64,000 nucleotides of DNA from Duganella sp. CF517. GTDB taxonomy: Bacteria > Pseudomonadota > Gammaproteobacteria > Burkholderiales > Burkholderiaceae_D. Shown piece by piece: positions 1 to 8,508 of this stretch. Location of the stretch: contig NZ_FODC01000008.1 of assembly GCF_900110275.1 (NCBI RefSeq), positions 62,001-126,000 on the forward strand, read 5' to 3'. How positions within the stretch are numbered: position 1 is the first letter of the stretch; each line of letters begins with the position of its first letter. The position numbers were made by a program, and so were the translations under genes. Below the pieces are notes generated by a model that was given only the letters and a program-made list of their open reading frames with translations, was not told where the DNA came from and did not search any database.

Positions 1-742
1 GCGCCTCGATGTCGGTGACGCGCTGGAATTCAAGCCGCAGCACCGGGTGCCGGTCGGCCAGCCGCAGCAGGTCCTCGAGCCGGCCGGCGATGTGGTCGCC
101 CAGCACGCCGCTGAACGTGGTGGTCGGCGTCACGCCGGCCCAGCCGGGCGCGCCGGCCGCCGGGCCGGCCGCCGCGCGCCACGACGGCGGCGAGGTTTCG
201 AAGGTGCTGACGTAGTCGATCGACAGGTTGTCGAAGCGTTCCTGACGGCCATCGGCCTGGTACAGGTCGAACAGCATCCACCAGACGGTGCGGTCCTGGC
301 CGGCGCCGGCGGCGATGCTGTCGGTCAGCATCTGCTCGGCCGCCGCGCTTTGGCCGTTGGCGTAGAGGATGGCGATTTCCTCGACCACCGGCGCGCTCTG
401 CGCCGCCACCGCCGCCTGCGGCAGGTCGTCGTCGCGCAGCAGCAGGGTGGTGGGGAGCTCGCCCGGCGCATCGGCGTCGGCGCCGCCGGACCGGGCCGGG
501 CGCTGGCGCTGGCTGCCCCAGGCCGGTTCGGGCTCGTTGAAGATGTCGAACGCCATCGCCGATTCGATGGCGTCGATCTTCATGGCGGTGGCGCGGGCGA
601 TCTCGCGCTGGCGCGCCTGCTGGTGCTGGCGCGCGGTTTCGCTGTTGGCGGCCAGCCGCGCGGCGTCGTCGTCGCCGAGCGGGTCGGGCGCCTGGTCCGG
701 GCGCGGCTGGTCGGGTTTCTTGAATAGCGAAAACAGTCCCAC
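1..742 (-). CDS. STAS-like domain protein, C-terminally truncated by window edge
   Basis: The frame is open from a GTG at 742 to the window edge, giving 247 codons of a longer protein. A purine-rich AGGAAA lies just before the GTG. The N-terminus reads GLFSLFKKP and is followed by a charged, Ala/Gln/Arg-rich helical stretch. A helical segment near residues 120-170 (EEIAILYANGQSAAAEQML) resembles a FimV/TPR-type repeat. The last 45 or so residues (FSGVLG, then LRLEFQRVTDIEA) look like the start of a STAS fold. It lies downstream of dksA in the same direction but is separated from it by a terminator. The STAS call rests on a partial domain; the biological role is unknown. Confidence 0.6.
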   Translation of the reverse strand, partial: MGLFSLFKKPDQPRPDQAPDPLGDDDAARLAANSETARQHQQARQREIARATAMKIDAIESAMAFDIFNEPEPAWGSQRQRPARSGGADADAPGELPTTLLLRDDDLPQAAVAAQSAPVVEEIAILYANGQSAAAEQMLTDSIAAGAGQDRTVWWMLFDLYQADGRQERFDNLSIDYVSTFETSPPSWRAAAGPAAGAPGWAGVTPTTTFSGVLGDHIAGRLEDLLRLADRHPVLRLEFQRVTDIEA

Positions 743-851
743 GCTTTCCTCGTTGTCGTCGGCGCAGGCCGTGTCAGCGTAGTGTAGCGGAAGGGAAAGG
801 GGATGCTCGTTACGGATGGGAAGGGTGTGCGGCCGGCACGCAAAAAAAGCG

Positions 852-882
852 CGTAAAAAAGCACGCGGCGAGCGCGTGCTTT
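852..882 (-). terminator. Rho-independent terminator after dksA
   Basis: A perfect 9-bp stem (AAAGCACGC at 858-866 and GCGTGCTTT at 874-882) with a 7-nt loop is followed on the minus strand by a T run. It sits 37 nt after the dksA stop and separates dksA from the STAS-like gene. Confidence 0.8.
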
Positions 883-919
883 CTGGCGTGCCTACGCGGC
901 CGGCCGGCCGGCGGGCGTG

Positions 920-1366
920 TCAGTCGCCGTACAGCTTCTGTTTCAGTTCGCGGCGCTGTTGCGCTTCCAGCGACAGGGTGGCGGTCGGACGGGCGATCAG
1001 GCGCGGGATGCCGATCGGCTCGCCGGTTTCCTCGCACCAGCCGTAGTCGCCGCCGTCGATGGCGACGATCGACTGCTGCACCTTCTTGAGCAGCTTGCGC
1101 TCGCGGTCGCGGGTGCGCAGTTCCAGCGCGTGTTCCTCTTCGATCGTGGCGCGGTCGGCCGGGTCCGGTACGAGCACGGTTTCGCGCAGGTGTTCGGTGG
1201 TTTCGCCGGCGTTTTTCAGCAGCTCTTTCTCAAGGGCTTGCAGCTTTGCTTTGAAAAATGCCATTTGCGCCGGATTCATGTAATCCTTTTCATCCATCTT
1301 CAGAATTTCTTCTTCGGTCAGGACGCGGTCGGCGGCGGCGGGGGTCGATTTATTAGTTTTGGTCAT
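920..1366 (-). CDS. dksA: RNA polymerase-binding transcription factor DksA (cysteine-poor type)
   Basis: This 148-residue protein matches DksA along its length. DksA enters the RNA polymerase secondary channel and, with ppGpp, represses rRNA promoters and activates amino-acid promoters. The coiled-coil tip motif DxxDxA is present as D68-P-A-D71-R-A73, followed by the conserved ELRxRDRERKL segment. The zinc-finger region is degenerate: of the four positions that are Cys in E. coli DksA, only C111 remains; the others are T114, S132 and A135. A zinc-independent fold, as known for Pseudomonas DksA2, is therefore expected. The gene is monocistronic, with a terminator downstream and about 110 nt of free upstream sequence. 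Confidence 0.95.
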   Translation of the reverse strand: MTKTNKSTPAAADRVLTEEEILKMDEKDYMNPAQMAFFKAKLQALEKELLKNAGETTEHLRETVLVPDPADRATIEEEHALELRTRDRERKLLKKVQQSIVAIDGGDYGWCEETGEPIGIPRLIARPTATLSLEAQQRRELKQKLYGD

Positions 1367-1479
1367 AACTTCGCTTACCTTCGATACGACAGAGTTTTCA
1401 AATTAATCAGCCCGGATTTCGTGGCACTTACCGTGGCATTTAAGTAGCAATTTAGCCATCCCCACAAAACCCGGATAGT

Positions 1480-2559
1480 TTATACCAGACATTGTTCCAA
1501 ACCGCTAATAAAGATGTCTTTTGGCAGATTTTTACCTATAAACACCATTTTGCTGCCGCGAACGTCGTTTTCTCCCCATTTCGCCCCCAGATCGCTGCCC
1601 ATGATCTGGTGCACGCCCTGGAACACCACCTTGCGGTCGGCGCCCTGCATCAACAATACGCCTTTGTAGCGCAGCATGCGAGGACCGTAGACATTTACCA
1701 GCCCGCCGAGGAATTCGTCCAGCTTGGCGGTGTCGAACGGGCGTGTGCTTTTGAACACAAAGGCGGCGATGTCGTCGCTGTGGTGGCCGTGGTGGTGATT
1801 GTGGTCGTGGCCGTCGTGAGCGTGGCCTTCATGGCCGTGATCGTGGCCGTGATCGTGGCCGCAGTGCTCGTCGTGCACGTGGTCGTCGTCGTGGACCTGG
1901 TCGGTCGCCAGGAAATCGGGGTCGAGCTCCAGCTTGTCGTTCAGGTTGAAACCCTTGAGGTCGAGCACGTCGGCCAGCGGGGCGCGGCCGAAATCGGCCT
2001 TGCCGATGGGCGCGCGCGGATTGATGCGCTTGAGGCGCGCGGTCAGCGCCGCCAGCTGCGCTTCGGTCACCAGGTCGGTCTTGGACAGCAGCATCTTGTC
2101 GGCGAACCCGACCTGGCGCTGCGCTTCCTCGTGCTGGTCTAGCTGGTCCATCGCGTGGCGGGCGTCGACCACCGTGACCACCGCGTCCAGCATATAGTGG
2201 GTGCCCACTTCCTCGTCGACGAAGAAGGTTTGCGCCACCGGGCCCGGATTGGCCAGCCCGGTGGTCTCGATGACCACGCGGTCGAACTGCAGCTCGCCGG
2301 CGGCGCGCTTTTGCGCCAGGCCGGTCAGCGCCACGATCAGGTCGCCGCGCACGGTGCAGCAGATGCAGCCGTTGTTCATTTCGACGATCTGTTCGCCGCT
2401 ATCCTGGACCAGGATCTCATTGTCGATGTTTTCCTGCCCGAACTCGTTTTCGATGACGGCGATGCGCATGCCGTGCTGTTCTTGCAAGATGCGATTGAGC
2501 AACGTCGTCTTGCCGGCGCCGAGGAAGCCGGTCAGGATGGTGGTGGGGATCAATTCCAT
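1480..2559 (-). CDS. CobW/COG0523-family GTP-binding metallochaperone
   Basis: This 359-residue G3E-family GTPase has a Walker A GFLGAGKTT at residues 11-19, the family metal motif GCICC with cysteines at 65, 67 and 68, an ETTGLANP segment and an SKTD guanine-specificity motif. The C-terminal CobW_C domain (IMGSDLGAKWGENDVRGSKMVFIG) is intact. Between the two domains, around residues 220-262, there is a long His/Asp-rich linker, typical of zinc-handling COG0523 proteins. Such proteins load or store metal at the expense of GTP, often under zinc limitation. No convincing Zur box was recognised upstream. Zinc is the likely metal, but nickel or cobalt cannot be excluded. Confidence 0.88.
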   Translation of the reverse strand: MELIPTTILTGFLGAGKTTLLNRILQEQHGMRIAVIENEFGQENIDNEILVQDSGEQIVEMNNGCICCTVRGDLIVALTGLAQKRAAGELQFDRVVIETTGLANPGPVAQTFFVDEEVGTHYMLDAVVTVVDARHAMDQLDQHEEAQRQVGFADKMLLSKTDLVTEAQLAALTARLKRINPRAPIGKADFGRAPLADVLDLKGFNLNDKLELDPDFLATDQVHDDDHVHDEHCGHDHGHDHGHEGHAHDGHDHNHHHGHHSDDIAAFVFKSTRPFDTAKLDEFLGGLVNVYGPRMLRYKGVLLMQGADRKVVFQGVHQIMGSDLGAKWGENDVRGSKMVFIGKNLPKDIFISGLEQCLV

Positions 2560-2717
2560 GTTCTAGCAGCCTGGGTCTGGTGGTCGGGAACCCCATATGG
2601 GGGTCCTCTGCAAAATTGCAATCGGCCGATTATGCCGGAATTTCAATTGTGCTAGCAATTGGTCCGATTGAGCGGTGTCAGTACGGCCTGGATTTACCGC
2701 CTGGCGTCGTGCCGCGC

Positions 2718-3653
2718 CTATTTGACCTTGGCGCGCGGATGGGCCTTGTCGTACACCTCGGCCAGATGCTGGAAATCGAGGGCGGTGTAGACCTGCGTCG
2801 AACTGATGCTCGAATGGCCCAGCATTTCCTGCACCGCCCGCAAGTCGCCCGACGATTGCAGCACGTGCGAGGCGAACGAATGGCGCAGCATGTGCGGGTG
2901 CACGTGCACCGGCGCGCCGCCGGCCACGCCGTGGGCCTGCAAGCGCTGCTGGATCACGCGCGGCGAGACGCGGCTGCCACGGGTGCTGACAAACAGCGCG
3001 TCGCCGCCGTCGGCCGGCGCCGGGCGCACGCCGAGCCATGCCCGCAGCGCGTCGAGCGCGGCGGCGCCGACCGGCACCACGCGGCGCTTGTTGCCCTTGC
3101 CGGTGACGATCACCTCGCGGTTGTCGAGGTCGACCCAGCCCAGCGCGTCCTTGCCGGCGGTCAGGTCCAGGCCGGCCAGCTCGGACACCCGCAGCCCGCT
3201 GGAATATAACAGTTCGAACATCGCGCGGTTGCACAGGTCGGCCGGTTCGGCGCCGGTGCCGGCGCGCGGCGTGGGCGGCGCCACCAGCCGCACGGCGTCG
3301 TCGACCGACAGCGCGCGCGGGAGGGTTTTGGCGCGCTTGGGCGCGCGCACCCCCTGGACCGGGTTGGCCGACAGCGCGACCCGTTCGCCGAGCCACCCGA
3401 AAAATCCGCGCCAGCTGGACAGTTTGCGCGCGATAGAGCGCGGATCGAGGTCTTTTGCGTGCAGTTTGGCGGTCAGCCGGCGGACCAGCGACTGGTCGAT
3501 GCCTTGCCAGTCGTGGCCGTCCGACAGCGCGGCCAGTTCGCGCAGGTCGCGCGCGTAGGCGGCGGTGGTGTGCGCGGACAGCTTGCGCTCGGTGCGCAAA
3601 TAGCCGAGGTAGGCGTCGATCCAGGCCAGTTTGCCGTCCGGTTCGGCGCCCAT
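2718..3653 (-). CDS. xerC: Tyrosine recombinase XerC
   Basis: This site-specific recombinase of 311 residues acts with XerD at dif to resolve chromosome dimers. It has an N-terminal SAM-like core-binding domain (WIDAYLGYLRTERKLSAHT) and a C-terminal catalytic domain with the tyrosine-recombinase residues: R in SSGLRVSEL, K in TGKGNKRR, HxxR in HMLRHSFASH, H in LGHSSISSTQ and the nucleophile Y in VYT. The frame is open further upstream to 3953, but that part overlaps the DUF484 gene and is arginine-rich nonsense. MGAEPDGKLAWID at 3653 is the sensible start. It follows the DUF484 gene by 11 nt, the same pairing seen in the E. coli dapF-yigA-xerC locus. Confidence 0.93.
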   Translation of the reverse strand: MGAEPDGKLAWIDAYLGYLRTERKLSAHTTAAYARDLRELAALSDGHDWQGIDQSLVRRLTAKLHAKDLDPRSIARKLSSWRGFFGWLGERVALSANPVQGVRAPKRAKTLPRALSVDDAVRLVAPPTPRAGTGAEPADLCNRAMFELLYSSGLRVSELAGLDLTAGKDALGWVDLDNREVIVTGKGNKRRVVPVGAAALDALRAWLGVRPAPADGGDALFVSTRGSRVSPRVIQQRLQAHGVAGGAPVHVHPHMLRHSFASHVLQSSGDLRAVQEMLGHSSISSTQVYTALDFQHLAEVYDKAHPRAKVK

Positions 3654-3664
3654 CGTGTCGCCCG

Positions 3665-4333
3665 TCAGGCCAGCAGCCAGGCCAGCGCGGTGCTGGAGGT
3701 TTCGCCGATGTGGACCAGGAAATCGGTCGCCATCAGCGAGGTGAAGCGGGTCGGATCGGCCGAGCCGAGGATCAGCAGGCCGAAGGCGTTCTTGTTGCCC
3801 GGCTTGCGCAGCGGGATGATCACGGTGGAGGTGATGCCGGAGGCGTCGTCGAGCCAGCGCACCGCTTCGAAGTCCTTGTTGGTGCCGCAATACGGTGCCA
3901 TCAGGCTGTTGGCGAAGATGCGCGCGTCCTCCGACACGCCCTTGACGAACCATTCGCCGTCGTATTCGCGCTCGGTGTCCCAGATGCGCAACGTCACCTG
4001 CGGCACGTCGAACGCCGACTTCAGGCCGCTGACCACCGAGTGTGGCATGGACCCCACATCTTCGGCCTCCAGCAGCACCTTGGTCCAGCGGTGGAACTTG
4101 TTGGCGATGGCTTCGTTTTCGGAAGCCAGGCGCATCAGGTTGCTCATGCGCAGTTCCAGCGCCTTGTACTTGTCGCGCAACACTTCCATCTGCCGCTCCT
4201 GCAGCGAGACGGCGCGGCCGGTGATGGGGCTGGCCAGTTTGATTTCACCGAGTAAGTCGGCGTGTTCTTCGAAGAAGTGCGGGTGCTCTGTCAGGTATTG
4301 CGCGACAAGCGTGGAATCCAGTGGGACGGTCAT
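3665..4333 (-). CDS. DUF484 family protein (GAF-like)
   Basis: This is a 222-residue DUF484 protein. The N-terminus VAQYLTEHPHFFEEHADLL is the family signature. A coiled coil at about residues 45-85 (LQERQMEVLRDKYKALELRM) and a GAF-like domain follow, ending in GLLILGSADPTRF. Function is unknown, although the family is consistently linked to xerC, which starts 11 nt downstream here. I chose MTVPLDSTL at 4333 as the start, because the upstream extension to 4468 runs through the porin terminator region and has no family similarity. Co-transcription with xerC is likely. Confidence 0.85.
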   Translation of the reverse strand: MTVPLDSTLVAQYLTEHPHFFEEHADLLGEIKLASPITGRAVSLQERQMEVLRDKYKALELRMSNLMRLASENEAIANKFHRWTKVLLEAEDVGSMPHSVVSGLKSAFDVPQVTLRIWDTEREYDGEWFVKGVSEDARIFANSLMAPYCGTNKDFEAVRWLDDASGITSTVIIPLRKPGNKNAFGLLILGSADPTRFTSLMATDFLVHIGETSSTALAWLLA

Positions 4334-4422
4334 GGGTACTCTATCTGCAAGGTTGGGGCTCGTCCCACATTTTAACCGACGCGCGGCTTTGTACTGAACG
4401 AAAACTGCACCACGCGCGGCGC

Positions 4423-4454
4423 GAAAAAAAACGGACAAGGTTGCCCTTGTCCGT
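4423..4454 (-). terminator. Rho-independent terminator of the porin gene
   Basis: A perfect 10-bp stem (ACGGACAAGG at 4431-4440 and CCTTGTCCGT at 4445-4454) with loop TTGC is followed on the minus strand by a run of eight T. It lies about 40 nt beyond the porin stop codon. Confidence 0.9.
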
Positions 4455-4495
4455 ATCCCCAACGTCACACCAGCGGTTCTTGTCGACCGCGAAGT

Positions 4496-5557
4496 TTAGA
4501 AGTTGTGATGTATGCCGAGACTGTAGAAATTAAACGTCGCGGCGGGGGTGATCTTTTTGCGGGCCGCGTCCACGTACAGATAGGTGCGCGCCGACAGGTT
4601 GTAGTCGTAGCCGATCGAGACTTGCTTGGTCTTGGCGATGTTCGGATTGTTGGCCTGGTTGTCCGGTTTTTTCTGGCCGTAGCCGGCGCGGATCATGCCT
4701 TGACCGATGTTGTAGTTGGCGCCGACCAGCCATGCCTTGGTTTCCGGATTGATCAACACGCTTTCTTCCTGGTCCTGCTTTTGATACGAGCCCATCAGCT
4801 TCAGCGCCGGGATCGGCTTGAACGACGCGCCGACCGACCACAGCTTGGTGTCGACGGCGTTGCGCTCATAGGCGCCGTAGGCGGCGAACGGGCCGGTGGT
4901 GGCGGTCGCGCTGAGCGAGTACGGCACCACGGCGGCCATGCTGTTGGCGGTGAACTGCGGCGCCAGCGCGGTGCCGCGGCCGATGATGACGGGGCCGTTG
5001 TTGGCGTCCTTGGAGGCCACGGTGGCGTTCAGCTGGAAGATGCCGCCGATCACCGGGGTGTTGTAGAACACGGCGTTCGAGAAGCGGTTGGCCGAGTTGC
5101 CCGGCGCGCTCAGCGGATCGCTGGTGTAGCCGGCCACTTGCAGGTCGGTCTGGTAGCCGGCGGTGGCCGGCATGCCGCTCCATGGCTCGAAGGCGGTGCT
5201 GGTTTCCTGGAACGCGGTCAGGCCGCGGCCGATGCGCACGGTGCCGAAGCCGCCCTGCAGGCCGACCCGGCTCTGGCCCTGGAACAGGGGGCGGGTGGTG
5301 TTTTCGATCACGCCGGTGTCCGGCTCATAGCGGATCTCCAGCTGGAACAAGGCCTTGAGGCCGTTGCCCAGGTCCTCGACGCCGCGGAAACCCAGTTTGT
5401 TGTTGTCGCGTTTGCCCACCATGGTGGAGGTGTTGCCGGAGTTGGTGCGCTTGGAAAGGCCTGCATCCAGAGTGCCATAAATGGCGACGGACGATTGCGC
5501 GGATGCAGCGCCGAACGCGCCCATGAGTGCCACGGTCACTAAAGATTTTTTGATCAT
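4496..5557 (-). CDS. Outer-membrane general porin (Burkholderia type)
   Basis: This 353-residue gram-negative porin has a signal peptide (MIKKSLVTVALMGAFGAASA, cleaved before QSSVAIYGTLDAGL). The mature start SSVAIYGTLDAGLS, the GFRGVEDLGNGLKALFQLE strand pair and the C-terminal strand ending in Phe (SLGIHHNF, the BamA recognition end) are characteristic of trimeric 16-strand porins of Burkholderiales. It allows diffusion of small hydrophilic solutes across the outer membrane. An AAAGGAA ribosome-binding site precedes the ATG. The gene is monocistronic, with a strong terminator downstream and a long free upstream region that probably holds its regulation. Substrate specificity cannot be told from sequence. 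Confidence 0.92.
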   Translation of the reverse strand: MIKKSLVTVALMGAFGAASAQSSVAIYGTLDAGLSKRTNSGNTSTMVGKRDNNKLGFRGVEDLGNGLKALFQLEIRYEPDTGVIENTTRPLFQGQSRVGLQGGFGTVRIGRGLTAFQETSTAFEPWSGMPATAGYQTDLQVAGYTSDPLSAPGNSANRFSNAVFYNTPVIGGIFQLNATVASKDANNGPVIIGRGTALAPQFTANSMAAVVPYSLSATATTGPFAAYGAYERNAVDTKLWSVGASFKPIPALKLMGSYQKQDQEESVLINPETKAWLVGANYNIGQGMIRAGYGQKKPDNQANNPNIAKTKQVSIGYDYNLSARTYLYVDAARKKITPAATFNFYSLGIHHNF

Positions 5558-6015
5558 TTGAGTTATTCCTTTTCAGAGAAAATCGTACAAAGGTCTAATG
5601 CTTTCCGGCCGCTTCGTGTTCCCCGGTTGGATCGAACCTTAATGGCTGACCGCAACAAATGCGCTGGAATGGTCGACTATGGCGGCTTGTTTGTGTCGAA
5701 AGCAGGTGAATCGCGGCTTCCTGTTGTATTTTCGAAACGCTTGATTGGCCGTTCACAAGCCGCTCCCTTGGCCTTGGCCGTCACAGGGTCTAACCTGCTA
5801 TGGGTGCATTATTTCTTTTCATGAAAGCATCAAAACAGTTCCAGCGTACAGGGGCGGCAGGGGGTTCGAGCTTGTGGCAGATCAAGCGGCCGCGCATTAT
5901 GTCTAGGATGTGGCGTCGATGGCACGCTACACTTGGAGGCTCATGGTGATCCGGCCCGCCTGGCGACGGTGCCGCTGCACCGCCCGCTTCGATAAATCAC
6001 ATTCATAGTGAGACG
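5558..6015. other. 458-nt divergent intergenic region, no gene seen
   Basis: This region lies between the divergently read porin and Sel1-repeat genes. It must contain both promoters, but I could not fix them. An 88-codon plus-strand frame at 5558-5824 has no family-like features and starts on top of the porin leader, so I treat it as chance. Confidence 0.5.
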
Positions 6016-7602
6016 ATGGCAAATCGAGAAGAGTTAGGGATCATACGGGGCGCCCGCGCGGGAGACGCGGTCTGCCAGTTAGCGTTGGGGAAGCTGTATC
6101 TGTTTGGCGGCGCCAGTCTTCCTTTGAGCTTGCCGACGGCCCTGCACTGGCTCAACCGCGCCGCGCTGCAGGACCAGGACGAAGCCTGGATGCTGATCGG
6201 TAGCTACGTCCCTTTCGAACACGCCCAACATTGCCTGCCCGCCGTGCTGTCGTGGTACGACCGCGCCTACGACGCCGGCGTCCAGCAGGCCGGTGTGGTG
6301 CTGGCGCAACTGGTGCTGAACCAGTCGGCGCGGCACGACGGCGCCGAAGTGCCCCACCATGCGCGGCTGCGCGACAAGGCGCTGCTGGCGCTCGACGCGG
6401 CCGCCCGCTCCGGCTCGGCGGAGGCGCAATGGCTGCTGGCCCAGCAGGGCGGCGCGCCGGCGGCCGCCGCGGCGCAGGCGTCGGCGCCACCGTCGGCGCG
6501 CGCCGGCCGCGGCGCGCGCGCGCCGGCCAACCGCGCCGCCCGCCACGCCTGGACGCACACGGCCGACCACGACATGGCGGCCCACTACGCGATGCTCGAC
6601 GAAGTCTGGCACGGCGCGCGCGATGTGTTTTTACAACGGGCGCTGCCGCCGCTGCGCACGCTGCTGGCGGACGCGCCGTACGACGCCGAGGCGGCGCGGG
6701 CGGCGGATTGGCCGCTCGGCCCGCAACAGCTCACTTTGCTTTCACGCTGCGCCAGCCTGCTCGACAGCGCGCCCGAGTACGAAGCCGAACTGCGGCAATG
6801 CCGCGAACTGGCCGCGCATGGCGGCGAGCGCTGCGCGCAGCTGGCGCTGGGCCTGTGGTTCGCGCGCATGGACAGCGGCGGCAAGCGGCAAACCAACGGC
6901 ATCGCCGCCGTCAACTTCAAGCGGGCGATCCGCTGGCTGACCCTGGCCGGCGAGCAGGGCCTGGCCGACGCCTGGTTCGCGTTGTCGCGCATTTACCTGA
7001 AGCCGGAGTTCTCGCAGCGCTGCGTGGCCGAAGCCTTATGCTATCTGGAGCGGGCGGCCGAAATGGGCCACTGCGGCGCCCAGCTCGAATGCGGCATGTA
7101 CGCCTGGCGCAACCGCCGCAACGATGAAAACAGCGACGTGCGCGCGGTCTACTGGCTGCAAAAGGCGGCGGCGCAGGGCTGCGACGAGGCCGACGCGGCG
7201 TTGCAGCGGATCGCGCAATCGCCGAAGGAGTCCGGCTGGACCGGCAGCATCGCCGGCTGCGTCACGCGCGAGCTGACGGTCAGCCAGCCGTTGCTGGCGG
7301 CGCGGCTGGAGCTGGCCGAACTGTTTGGATTGAGCCGGGCCGAGGCGCTGCTGCTCGATGTCAAGGCGGCCGACCAGGGGCATTGCCTGGTGGTCGATAT
7401 CCGCGCCAGTTACGGGCGCAGCAAGCGGCGCCTGATTTTGCTGCGCACCGCCCGCGAGCGCCAGGCGCTGGACCGCATCAGCCGCTTGTTCGACGCGCTC
7501 GACGGCGGCCCGGATGGGCCGGAGGGCAATTACCGCCAGCGCTTGTACCGCCTCAAGACGTGGTTGCCGGCGGCGGACGGCGACGACTTGTTGGCCGCGT
7601 AA
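6016..7602 (+). CDS. Sel1/TPR-repeat protein
   Basis: This is a 528-residue cytoplasmic-looking protein without signal peptide or membrane segment. Sel1-like helical repeats are visible at the N-terminus (QLALGKLYLFGG, then ALHWLNRAA) and again at about residues 290-400 (ALSRIYLKPEF, EALCYLERAAEMGHCGAQLE, AVYWLQKAAAQGCDEADAAL). Between them is an Ala/Arg-rich linker at about 150-180. The C-terminal part (about 415-528) is a different domain, possibly a regulatory or binding module, that I do not recognise. Sel1 repeats usually scaffold protein complexes, so a structural or signalling role is likely but unproven. It is convergent with dapF. Confidence 0.7.
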   Translation: MANREELGIIRGARAGDAVCQLALGKLYLFGGASLPLSLPTALHWLNRAALQDQDEAWMLIGSYVPFEHAQHCLPAVLSWYDRAYDAGVQQAGVVLAQLVLNQSARHDGAEVPHHARLRDKALLALDAAARSGSAEAQWLLAQQGGAPAAAAAQASAPPSARAGRGARAPANRAARHAWTHTADHDMAAHYAMLDEVWHGARDVFLQRALPPLRTLLADAPYDAEAARAADWPLGPQQLTLLSRCASLLDSAPEYEAELRQCRELAAHGGERCAQLALGLWFARMDSGGKRQTNGIAAVNFKRAIRWLTLAGEQGLADAWFALSRIYLKPEFSQRCVAEALCYLERAAEMGHCGAQLECGMYAWRNRRNDENSDVRAVYWLQKAAAQGCDEADAALQRIAQSPKESGWTGSIAGCVTRELTVSQPLLAARLELAELFGLSRAEALLLDVKAADQGHCLVVDIRASYGRSKRRLILLRTARERQALDRISRLFDALDGGPDGPEGNYRQRLYRLKTWLPAADGDDLLAA

Positions 7603-7634
7603 GGGGCCGCGCCGCCCGATCGCCGGCCGCCCGG

Positions 7635-8498
7635 TTAAATTTCCATCTCGCCTTCGAACACCGTCACGGCCGGGCCGGTCAGCAGCACCGGCTGGCCTTC
7701 GCCCGCCCAGCTGATCGACAGTTGGCCGCCGCGGGCGTCGACCCGCACCGGGCTGTCGAGCAGGCCGCGCGCGATGCCGGCCACCACCGCCGCGCAGGCG
7801 CCGGTGCCGCAGGCCAAGGTCTCGCCGACGCCGCGCTCGAACACGCGCAGCTTGACGTGCCCGCGATCGACGATCTGCATGAAACCGGCGTTGACCCGGT
7901 TCGGGAAGCGCGGATGGTGCTCGATCAGCGGACCGGTCAGTTCCACCGGCGCGGCGTCGACGTCGTCGACTACCTGCACCGCGTGCGGATTGCCCATCGA
8001 TACGGCCGAGATCAGCACGCTTTCCTTGGCGCCCGCCAGTTCCAGCACCAGCGGCCACAAGCTGGCGCCGCCCTGGCGTTCAGCTTGCAAGCCTTCGGCG
8101 TCGAACGGCACGCGCGCGGGATCGAGCACCGGCGGGCCCATGTCGACGGTGATGCTGCCGTCCGCCTCCAGCCGTGGCGCGATCACGCCGGCCTTGGTTT
8201 CGACGGTGATGCTGCGCCGGTCGGTCAAGCCTTTTTCCGAGACGAACTTGACGAAGGCGCGCGAACCGTTGCCGCACTGTTCCACCTCGCCGCCGTCGGC
8301 GTTGAAGATGCGGTAGCGGAAGTCGCAACCCGGCTGCGTCGGCTTTTCCACCAGCAGGATCTGGTCGGCGCCGACGCCGAAGCGGCGGTCGCCCAGCAGC
8401 TTCCATTGCGCCGCCGTCAGGTCGATCTGTTGGTTGATGCCGTCGATGACCACGAAGTCATTGCCGGCGCCGTGCATCTTGGTGAATTTGAGTTTCAT
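7635..8498 (-). CDS. dapF: Diaminopimelate epimerase
   Basis: DapF converts LL- to meso-diaminopimelate in the lysine and peptidoglycan precursor pathway. The protein is 287 residues, slightly longer than the usual 275. Both catalytic cysteines are in their expected motifs, EQCGNGSRA near residue 76 and ACGTGACA near residue 228. The N-terminal KFTKMHGAGNDFVVID is the family signature. It starts 10 nt after the upstream acyltransferase stop, so it is probably the last gene of a three-gene minus-strand operon with the two LpxL-like genes, a grouping of envelope-precursor functions. Confidence 0.96.
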   Translation of the reverse strand: MKLKFTKMHGAGNDFVVIDGINQQIDLTAAQWKLLGDRRFGVGADQILLVEKPTQPGCDFRYRIFNADGGEVEQCGNGSRAFVKFVSEKGLTDRRSITVETKAGVIAPRLEADGSITVDMGPPVLDPARVPFDAEGLQAERQGGASLWPLVLELAGAKESVLISAVSMGNPHAVQVVDDVDAAPVELTGPLIEHHPRFPNRVNAGFMQIVDRGHVKLRVFERGVGETLACGTGACAAVVAGIARGLLDSPVRVDARGGQLSISWAGEGQPVLLTGPAVTVFEGEMEI

Positions 8499-8508
8499 CG
8501 TCTATCTT

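Noticed and set aside
2591..2602. Perfect 12-nt palindrome CCCCATATGGGG upstream of the CobW-type gene
   Set aside because: It could be an operator, but it matches no metal-regulator box I know and has no second copy; not enough to call.
5558..5824. 88-codon plus-strand open frame upstream of the porin gene
   Set aside because: It lies on the porin leader, has no domain-like pattern and no ribosome-binding site; chance frame.
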